A DNA stretch of 64,000 bases, taken from the NCBI GenBank assembly GCA_032622095.1, contig CP136065.1, positions 56,169,949-56,233,948 on the forward strand, given 5' to 3'. This document shows positions 56,154 through 64,000 of this stretch, one piece after another (within the stretch, counting starts at the first letter, position 1; the number at the start of each line of letters is the position of its first letter). The DNA comes from Siphonodentalium dalli (Eukaryota > Mollusca > Scaphopoda > Gadilida > Siphonodentaliidae). The notes below the pieces were generated by a model, which had not been told where the DNA came from, did not search any database, and saw only the letters and a program-made list of their open reading frames with translations. A program made the translations under genes and the position numbers.

Positions 56154-56795
56154 GATTCCTCTCGAGTAAAACATTGGGCTTCCTTTCTGTAGCACTACAC
56201 AATTTCCAGCATTATTTTGGCCAACTTGGGAGGGGGTACTTTATTTCAAATCTAAGCTGAGATTATTTCAGAGAGCAGTGGTTGTCGTAAACAAATGCCT
56301 GTACTTTGGTGTGTTTGTACCATTAACCACTGAGTTATGGCCCTTGGTTTTCAGACACAAAATGTCTAATTTTAACCATTTTTTTACTAAAATTTACCAG
56401 TTCATCCCAAAAGGAGACCATTAGAGATCGAATGTCAGTAAATAAGCTTCTTATACAATGATATGATATAACTGAGAAATATTTGAAAAGAAAAAAAGTT
56501 ATCGCAGCAATTAAAAAAGCACAGATGACAAAATAGGGAAGAGAAATCGGGCTATTTTCCTATAGAAAGTTTGACCTGCACTGAATTTGAATATCATGTT
56601 GCACATCCAAATTTATCACTTAATTGTGAACTTTCACAACTTTGTAAAATAAATAAACCATCAAACCAGTAATGCCACATTTAACAAAGGATATACACTG
56701 ACAGTTTTGTCCCCCACCCCAGATACTTATTTTTCTATTTATCAGACAATCTAAACCCTTAAAATAGTGTACAGCTACCTTAAATGTTTATAATA
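56154..56795. other. No gene recognised
   Basis: AT-rich, short frames only. Confidence 0.4.
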
Positions 56796-57150
56796 ACATC
56801 GTCCTCAGTCATGACCACCCACCTCATAAACTCACATACCAAATTTGGTTTCGATCCGATAACCCAAAATAAAGTTATCATCTGGAAACTTTCCATACAG
56901 ATGGATGGACGGAAAGTTTCCAAGTCGAAAAGGGGACATAACTCTGGCAAAAATGGGTGGACCGAACCCATATTCGAACTTGAACTGTGTTTTGAACGAT
57001 TAAACTCACATACCAAATTTGGTTTCGATCCAATAGCCCAAAATAAAGTTCTCATCCGGAAACTTTCTGAACGGACGAACATGGCTAATTTAATAGGGGG
57101 GACAATTTTTTTTAATGAAAGTGTCAATGACACTGTAGCTCAACTTAGGT
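56796..57150. repeat. Tandem repeat, about 180-bp units (type K)
   Basis: 'CTCACATACCAAATTTGGTT' at about 56829 and 57004, each followed by 'AATAAAGTTMTCATC' words (M = A or C) and 'CGAACCCATATTCGAACTTG'. Open frames on both strands (117 and 122 codons) arise from the repeat. Confidence 0.75.
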
Positions 57151-57220
57151 AGGGGAATAATTTAATGGTTGACAGTAAATGGAGGAATAGGAAAGGTGCT
57201 AATTGAAATGACTAACCTAT

Positions 57221-58200
57221 GCCAAAGGATTTAGTCATGCAAAGAGTAAAATCCAAGATGGCTGCTGGCGGCTATGTATTTTGGCCGAACGACCCCAAAA
57301 TCACTCGTTCCCATCTGCATGTCAATATTAACATCTATGACATATTTCATGATGATCAGACGAACAGTACGACCTGTAGCCCGCACCAATGGATTGAATT
57401 TTGAAATCCAAGATGGCCACCAGCGGCCATGTTTTTCGGCCGAACGACCCCAAAATGACTCGTTCCCATCTACATGTCATTGTTAACATCCATGACAAAT
57501 TTCATGAAGTTCCGACCAAAGCTACGACCTGTAGCCCGTGCCAAAGGATTTAGTCATGCAAAGAGTAAAATCCAAGATGGCTGCTGGCGGCCATGTTTTT
57601 TGGCCGAACGACCCCAAATCAATCGTTCCCATCTACATGTCAATATTAACATCTGTGACATATTTCCATGATGATCAGACGAACAGTACGACCTGTAGCC
57701 CACGCCAATGGATTGAAATCTGAAATCCAAGATGGCCACCAGCGGCCATGTTTTTTGGTCGAACGACCCCAAAATAACTCGTTTCCCATCTACATGTCAT
57801 TGTTAACATCCATGACAAATTTTATGAAGTTCCGACCAAAGCTACGACCTGTAGCCCGCGCCAAAGGATTTAGTCATGTAAAGAGTAAAATACAAGATGG
57901 CTGCTGGCGGCCATGTTTTTTGACCGAACGACCCCCCAAAAGCACTCGTTCCCATCTACATGTCAATATTAACATCCATGACAAATTTCATGATGATCAG
58001 ACGAACAGTACGACCTGTAGCCCGCATCAATGGATTGAATTTTGAAATCCAAGATGGCCACCAGCGGCCATGTTTTTTGGCCAAATGACACCAAAATGAC
58101 TCGTTCCCATCTACATGTCACTGTCAACATTCATGACAAATCTCATAAAGATCAGACCAAAGGTACGACCTGTAGCCCGCGCCAAAGGAAATTGTTGACG
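57221..58200. repeat. Tandem array with 320-bp higher-order unit
   Basis: 'CCAAAGGATTTAGTCATG' starts at 57222, 57541 and 57861. The alternate half-unit 'AATGGATTGAA' starts at 57386, 57705 and 58027 (second base onward). Each 320-bp unit is two related ~160-bp halves that alternate regularly. The array ends in 'GACGGACACACGCACACACG'. Confidence 0.9.
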
Positions 58201-58275
58201 GACACACGCACACACGGACGACGGACACCAAACCATGGCAATATCTCAAACTTACAAAGTAAGTTGAGCTAATAA

Positions 58276-58400
58276 GTAACCAATATAACATTAACTTATA
58301 GGTAAAGTAACCAGAAGTAACGATGGGTACCCTATGTACCCATGGGTTGTAAATTAGTTCAGGGAATATATGTTTTCTAATTTGTACCCAATGTACCCTT
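58276..58400. repeat. Direct repeat, partner at 59735-59875
   Basis: 'AGGTAAAGTAACCAGAA', 'GTACCC' words and 'GGTTGTAAATTAGTTC' recur 1.46 kb downstream, bracketing the type K tandem block. The whole region may have been duplicated as a unit. Confidence 0.65.
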
Positions 58401-58539
58401 GTATCGTGGGATTTCCAAGAAAAAACAACGCCCATTTCTGGAGAAGAGTGGGGCAAGATTTAATTCATTTATTTGAAACCTTTGACTTAAGATGAAATAA
58501 TAACAAAAATAAAACACAATAACTTGGAAACCGCATATC

Positions 58540-59680
58540 AGGTCAAATCTAAGTCGAAAAAGGGGCATAACTCAGTCAAAATCATGCAGATGAAACCCAT
58601 ATTCGAACTTGATCTGTATTTTGGGGTGGTAAACTGATATACCAAATTTGGTTCAGTTCACTTGATTCAATCTAAAGTTATCATCCGGAAACCGCAAATC
58701 AGGTAAAATCTAAGTCGAATAAAAGGTTGGTAGACCTCATGTCCGCCTCTAAGCGTCGGCTTGATACGACTGTTGTTGGCGCATAAAAACCTGTCTTTAG
58801 TGCTAGTAAACCTACATACCAAATTTAATTTCATTCAGTACACATTTACTAAAGTTATCATCCGGAAACCTCAAATTGGCAAAAATTCTAAGTCAAAAAG
58901 GGACATAACTGTGGTGAAAATTGGCGGGCGGAACCCGAATTCGAACTTGACCTGTGTTTTGCTGGGAGAAAGACACATACCAAATTTGGTTTAAATCTGA
59001 TTAACTCTACTAAAGTTATCATCCGGACACCAACTTTTGGGGGTTTTATATGTCGGGTCGGCTGACAAAAAAGGGCCATAACTCTCGCGGGTTTTGCATA
59101 TAAACAATCCAAAATCAAGTTATCATCCGGAAACCAAAAAACAGAAAAAAATGAATTTTCTATGTCGAAAAAGGGGCAATAACTCTGCCAAAAATGGTCG
59201 GGCAGAACCCAAGTTCGAACTTGACCTGTGTTTTGCTGGTTTGAATCCGATTAACTCAACTAAAGTTATCATCCGGAAACCAACTTTCAGGGGTTTTCTA
59301 AGTAAAAAAAGGGGCATAACTCTGGTGAAAATTGGCAGACGGAACCAGAATTTGAACTTGACCTGTCTTTTCTGCTAGTAAAACCCACATACCAATTTAA
59401 TTTAATTTGGTTCACTCTAACTAAGTTATCATCTGGAAACCTCGGACGCACGCACGGACACACGTCCGTGCTGATTATAATAGTCCTCCGAACCCGTTGG
59501 GTCGGCGGACAAAAAGGGGCATAACTCAGTTAAAATCATGTGGACGAAACCCATATTCGAACTTGATCTGTATTTTGGTGTGGTAAACTACATTTGTAAC
59601 ACACCAAATTTGGTTCAGTTCACTCGATTCAATCTAAAGTTATAATCCGGAAACCAAAAGTGTATGGACGACGGACAACG
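58540..59680. repeat. Type K tandem block, about 7 diverged units
   Basis: 'AAAGTTATCATCCGGAAACC', 'AAAAAGGGGCATAACTC' and 'TTCGAACTTGACCTGTGTTT' repeat with unit lengths of about 120-190 bases. Same family as 56.80-57.15 kb. Frames across it are repeat-derived. Confidence 0.8.
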
Positions 59681-59734
59681 GACAGACAACCCATTTACAT
59701 AATACGACCATTTTTTCAAACGGGCGTATAAAAA

Positions 59735-59875
59735 TTGAAGTAACCAATGTAACATTAACTGATAGGTAAAGTAACCAGAAACAACCACCTGTACCCTCTG
59801 TACCCATCTATGCACCCAGTGGTTGTAAATCAATTCGGGGGATATGTTTTCTTAATTATACCCAATGTACCCGAC
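59735..59875. repeat. Direct repeat, partner at 58276-58400
   Basis: Second copy of the 'AGGTAAAGTAACCAGAA' segment, including 'GTACCCATC' and 'TACCCAATGTACCC'. Confidence 0.65.
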
Positions 59876-60248
59876 ATAACAACAGTTATAATTTTTTTTC
59901 AGTGTAACAAAATCTGCCATATATGAAAAATTCTGCCAGTGATTAAGGTGTTTTTTTGTGGGCAGGTATTGAGTCATAGTAAACAAAGTATATTATTATT
60001 ATGGCCTTGGTTTTATTTCTTACCTTCCTTGTGTTAGGGTGACCTTCACAGCCCAAAGCTATTAGAACACTCACAAGTAAAGAGAGATTGCAGCTGACAA
60101 GGTAACAATTGGGGTACATCAACACAGAATTGGTGCAATGTTACCTATTTAGAGCAGCTAACCTGCTTATCTCACTCCTTGGCCTTGAAACATACTTGAT
60201 AAGAGCAAACAAGGGAAGTAGGGATTGTGCAGCTGCCCATGATAATAG
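59876..60248. other. No gene recognised
   Basis: No frames or repeats supported. Confidence 0.4.
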
Positions 60249-60282
60249 GTTAACCCTTTCTTCACTATACATTCATTTACAG
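60249..60282 (+). mobile_element. Family C left-end remnant
   Basis: TTAACCCTTTCTTCACTATA directly before a family B element, possibly its former insertion site. Confidence 0.4.
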
Positions 60283-60475
60283 TACAGTAATGCCCTAATT
60301 AATCGACTCCATAAACCACAGAAGAATTATGGGTAACTTTTCAGGATTTAGTTGGAAATATGGCTTGTTGCCATTCATCGGAAAGCTCTCCCCAAGCCAT
60401 ATTTCCGACTAATCCTGAAAAGGTACCCATAATTCTTCTGTGGTTATGGAGTCGATTAATTAGGGCATTACTGTA
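60283..60475. mobile_element. Family B palindrome element, shortened centre
   Basis: TA-CAGTAATGCCCTAATTAAT ... ATTAATTAGGGCATTACTG-TA. The right arm misses the loop-proximal part. Confidence 0.85.
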
Positions 60476-60549
60476 GCTAGCTTTAAAAGGCAAAAGATAA
60501 TTACATGTATATGTCACTCAGTTTCGGATTATAAGTTAGAGTGGGTAGG

Positions 60550-60751
60550 TACAGTAATACCCTAAATAATCAACTCCTTAATCACAGCAGAATTATGGGT
60601 AACTTTTCAGGAATTAGAAGGAAATATGGCTTGTTGTCATTCACTGAGAGCTTTCCGATGAATGGCACAAGCCATATTTCCAACTCAATCCTGAAAAGTT
60701 ACCCATAATTCTGCTGTGGTTAAGGAGTCGATTATTTAGGGCATTACTGTA
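60550..60751. mobile_element. Family B palindrome element
   Basis: TA-CAGTAATACCCTAAATAA ... TTATTTAGGGCATTACTG-TA. Left loop-proximal part is missing. Confidence 0.85.
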
Positions 60752-61344
60752 GTAAGTACATGAAGGCATAAAATGTCATATTTTATAATTTTGACACAAT
60801 TTTTATGGCTTTTAATGTCTTCTAAAAGCTTTAGATAGCAGTCCTTCCCAGAAGACGGGTGTGATTGCTCTCGAACTCATATGCACTCGCAATATTCAAT
60901 TCACAGGTGCTAAAATTTGCGCTCGTCCCTCTTGCTTATGGTGGCTGTCAGTTCTGATTAAATCATAGTCAGATGCTTCAGGTACTGAGTCTGACGAAAT
61001 CTGCTATTTGTCTCATTACCGTCGCTATTAATAACTTCCACAGGCAACCCATGCAGTATGATATCACCACCCACATTTTTCTTAAAAAATAGCTTTGATT
61101 GACATACATGTACTGTACTTTCGGTTTCATTTCCGGCGAACGAAAAACATGGCTTCTGAATCACGTTTAATGCATTTATGAGTCGAAACAAAATAATATT
61201 TCTTTGTTTTGCTTCGAAATCAACATCATATGCCGGCATATGCCGGAAATTAAACAAATATACAACATCACGACTTTACATCAGTACTAAATGTGTTGAA
61301 TTTCTTGATAATATTCAAAAAGTTTTTACGCTGCTTTTAACTAT

Positions 61345-61377
<33 letters not shown>

Positions 61378-61843
61378 TTGAAATCACACTGGCTGAAGGA
61401 ATTCCCCATGTCTTGGGGATTCCATGCAACTATCGCCTGATACCGGTAGGTACCATCACTTTACTAATGATAATGCGATTGGCTGACAATTATGTAATTC
61501 CCGCTGGTAGTAATGGAACCCCTACCCCAATTCATCTGAGTATGATTTTATTCAGTACTGGGTGGCTGTATACTTTTATCAAATCAATGTTGGAACTATT
61601 TAACTATTTACTTAGATCCTGTCCCGTCTCCATTCAATCCTGGGCATGTGAAAGTGTAACTGGTAGTGATATCCGGAGAGGTGATATAATAATTTGGTCA
61701 AAAGTTTGGCTAAATGAAATTATCATTGACCAATCTCAAAACATCTGGTCATTGGCCACCGAGAATGTGAACCCTGGTTACATATATATGTATTTCAAAA
61801 TGTTTTTATGATGTACTAGCCAGCGTTGCTCAGGTAAAGATAG
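60752..61843. other. No gene; poly-G at 61345-61374
   Basis: Holds a run of about 30 G. A 132-codon frame (61413-61811, plus) starts at TTG, has no recognisable domain and no neighbours, so it is not called. Confidence 0.4.
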
Positions 61844-62346
61844 ATCATGCCATGAATCTCTACTATCATATTCCTCCAGTACAAAACCTTGGAACTTTTT
61901 GAAGTTTTGACAGGGAACTTTATAAAGTCGAAAAAATAACACGGGGAATATATTTCTTAATGATTATCTGTTCCTTAATAGTGTACTTTACTATATGTGA
62001 AGGACCCAACTCAAAATTCCATGCTTTTCTGTGACTTTTGAGAGCCGATATCACAATAAACATTCAATTAATTACCCAGGAAAAATTCTATAATTGTAAG
62101 AAATACAAAGCAAAATCGCTCACAAAGTCACTTAAATCGTAAAATTTCGAGTTGGGACCTTCACCTACAGTGTCTGTGAAGTACTTTATTAAGAAAGAGA
62201 TAATAAAACAAATATATATTCCCTGTGTTATTTTTTCGATTTTATAAGGTTCCCTGTCAAAATTTCAAAAAGTTCCAAGGTTTTGTACTGGTGGCATATA
62301 TTATCTCTTCGGGGGTTAACCCGAGTAGAGATTCATGGCATGATCT
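61844..62346. mobile_element. Family H inverted-repeat element, complete
   Basis: 'GATCATGCCATGAATCTCTAC' at the left (first and last 20 shared) and 'GTAGAGATTCATGGCATGAT' at the right. Arms of about 200 bases include 'CAAAACCTTGGAACTTTTTG', 'TGACAGGGAACTTTATAAA' and 'GTGAAGGACCCAACTC' with complements. 503 bases, non-coding. Confidence 0.85.
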
Positions 62347-62384
62347 AGGGTAAAGAATGAGTAAATAATTAGTGCCCCTTCAAG

Positions 62385-63096
62385 TCATTTACCGTATACA
62401 GCCGTCAGTAAGCCCATCCTCGTGAGTAAGCCCAGTCTGGGTTTTTTGCCCTCAAACAAACATGGGGGGGGGGTCCTCGTGGATAAGCCCACCCCCAATT
62501 TTCAGTATTTGGGAGGTAAGTACAATCATGTCCTGCTATTCTGTGGCCGAGAAGAATCTCCAGTACAGTGCATTGAATAGATGAACGACGATCACAAATG
62601 ACAGATACTCGTTTTATTTGTACGTACTGTGTTATGAAAATAAAACAAAATTAAAAATATATGTTGCTTTTGTTATTATTTATTATTTATATATTATAAA
62701 TCTTAGGCCTATATGTTAGACAGATTATTCCCATAATATTCCCATCTTAGTTGTTGGATATATCAAAGGAGTATCAAACAAATAACATCAAAGGGTGCCG
62801 CACCCGTTTTTCACGCCTCTCGCGGAGTGAACCCAATGAGATGTAAGTGAATCCAATGGGATGCTATGTAATGACTGTGTGTTTTTACAAGAACTGACAT
62901 ATATAGACTATAGTGTGATACACCAGGTTATCAATCATATAACAATTTGAAACATTCTGCTTTCAACATGTCTAAACTTCGTGCTAGATTCTCATTGGAA
63001 GTTAAAATGAAAGTTGCCGCGTGGCATCGTGCTAATGGTAGAGACTGTTCAAAAACCGCTAGACAATTCAACGTTGATAGGAAGCATAGAAAATGA
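62385..63096 (+). mobile_element. Degenerate pogo-like element, 5' part
   Basis: 'GTAAGCCCATCCTCGTG', 'AGTAAGCCCAG' and 'GATAAGCCCACCCCC' cluster at 62.4-62.5 kb, followed by AT-rich leader and a transposase start at 62968. No matching right end found before the window's end. Confidence 0.45.
62968..63096 (+). pseudogene. Transposase N-terminal helix-turn-helix remnant (pogo/Brinker-like)
   Basis: ATG-initiated 42-residue frame: RFSLEVKMKVAAWHRANG then SKTARQFNVDRKH and stop. The pattern F-S-L-E-x-K-x-K-V-x-x-x...A-x-x-F-x-V is typical of the DNA-binding domain of pogo/CENP-B-type transposases and domesticated relatives. It stops inside the domain, so it is a dead copy. The next 100 bases may continue in another frame. 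Confidence 0.55.
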
Positions 63097-63590
63097 CGAC
63101 GATGTACGCAGACAGCTTGTTCTAGACAGTTACCGTCCACATGGCACAACTTATGACCCTCGACGAATTTGCAAGCCGTGACACTGACATCGTTACTGTG
63201 TCCCCGGAGGTAGGCTTGATTAATTAGCATTTAATTAGCATTACTCCAACTAAATTTGGGTGTGAACTCATTACACAACACTATTGTGTTTTCAAATTGA
63301 TCCCAAGAAAATATAAATTGAGCCCAATAATTTCCACGAGCAGTCCTGCTTTCTATGATATACTTTTAAAAGTTGCCACGTTCTCTGGTGTTAATTCGTT
63401 TACAATCTTTGTGGCTCAATTGCCGTTAATTAATCTTGGATTATTTCATTTTAACATGAGGCAATATATATATCAGAGCAGCTAATATTTATATTAAATC
63501 ATTTTTGAACCATTACATTTAAATTAATTATTAGTAACCTAAGGTAAACATTACCTATTGCTTGACACATAAAGTTGTTAACTCTATCTT
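63097..63590. other. No gene recognised
   Basis: AT-rich; may include the decayed rest of the pogo-like element but no motif is recognisable. Confidence 0.4.
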
Positions 63591-64000
63591 TCAAGTTGAT
63601 AATAAACACTTTTTATTTCCAATTATTAGCCCCTCTAAGTCATCTGAGGTCAACTGCACCTATCTCATGACACTCCCCATGTCAAATTACCCACATACCT
63701 TCTGACTTCTAAACTGATAATTGATCATCTATGTTAATATAACTTATTAGTCCCCCTTTAAGGGCACCTATCCCGTGATATTCCCCTGGTCAGTTGACCC
63801 CTGTGCACCAATTTTCCTACATATCGTCTAAGCTGATGAGGAACGCTCTTTATTGCTAATATATTAGTTCCCGATAAAGTAATCTGAGGTTAAAGGTACC
63901 TATCCCATGATATTTCCCTGGTCAGGTGACCCATGTGTACCAATTTTCCTACATATCGTCAATGCTGATAAGGAAAACTCTTTATTGCTCATATATGATA
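63591..64000. repeat. Tandem repeat of about 110-130 bp, running off the window
   Basis: 'CACCTATC' (or TACCTATC) at 63657, 63765 and 63897, with 'AATTTTCCTACATATCGTC' and 'CTCTTTATTGCT' between. At least three units. Confidence 0.75.

Noticed and set aside
56780-57152. Overlapping frames of 117 and 122 codons on opposite strands
   Set aside because: Both follow the type K tandem repeat and repeat the same peptide twice.
57668-58045. 125-codon plus-strand frame
   Set aside because: Consists of tandem units of the 320-bp repeat; residues repeat with the array.
28860-60751. CRISPR-like array (regularly repeated palindromes)
   Set aside because: Copies are hundreds to thousands of bases apart, each flanked by TA or TTAA, and the genome is clearly animal-like.
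61413-61811. 132-codon plus-strand frame
   Set aside because: Begins at TTG, not ATG; no domain, no repeat of it elsewhere, and no splice or promoter evidence.

Overview
The window looks like intergenic or intronic DNA of an animal, most likely a marine invertebrate. It is AT-rich and very dense in transposable elements. Tandem blocks such as the one at 58.5-59.7 kb ('GGGGCATAACTC' next to 'ATCATCCGGAAAC') resemble repeats I associate with bivalve molluscs, but that is an impression from memory and the species stays open. No complete host gene is visible. The best host-coding hints are two short, mutually similar exon-like segments at 44.2 and 52.7 kb on the plus strand.

The one substantial coding unit is a Penelope-like retroelement on the minus strand (about 12.85-16.37 kb). 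Read 5' to 3' it has a Ser/Pro/Thr-rich open region, an SGNH-hydrolase-like domain, a reverse transcriptase and a C-terminal GIY-YIG endonuclease. The SGNH frame ends at a UAA directly after an in-frame U UUA AAC heptamer. The RT frame is the -1 frame, is open across that point and has no AUG there. This is the arrangement expected for -1 ribosomal frameshifting, and I regard it as the most interesting coding observation here. (TA)n arrays and a short direct repeat bracket the element.

Layout. 1.1-6.5 kb: a large inverted structure whose arms are 364-bp units, with a 42-bp minisatellite in the centre and a 1.4-kb insertion in the right arm. 7.4-12.8 kb: palindromes, local tandem duplications and a 2-kb poly(A)-tailed insertion with a 13-bp target duplication. 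12.8-16.4 kb: the Penelope-like element. 21.5-26.2 kb: a second large inverted structure whose arms are 354-bp tandem repeats. 17-62 kb: many short inverted-repeat (MITE-like) elements, a tRNA-derived SINE, tandem blocks and a pogo-like transposase remnant.

The MITE-like families are named here for reference. A: TTAA-flanked, two opposed hairpins. B: TA-flanked CAGTAATG palindrome. C: TTAA-flanked, CCCTTTCTATAC ends. D: each end is its own hairpin. E: TA-flanked TAGCCTGGTTTAC ends. H: about 0.5-kb inverted repeat. L: TTAA-flanked CCTCTTAGCTGCTA ends. In A and B the two arms of one copy match each other even where they differ from other copies, and the family A hairpin pair sits inside three different terminal-repeat shells. 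Nested insertions (D in E, B in L, a tandem block in A) give relative ages. Long reading frames across these repeats arise from palindromes or from repeat periods divisible by three and are not annotated as genes.
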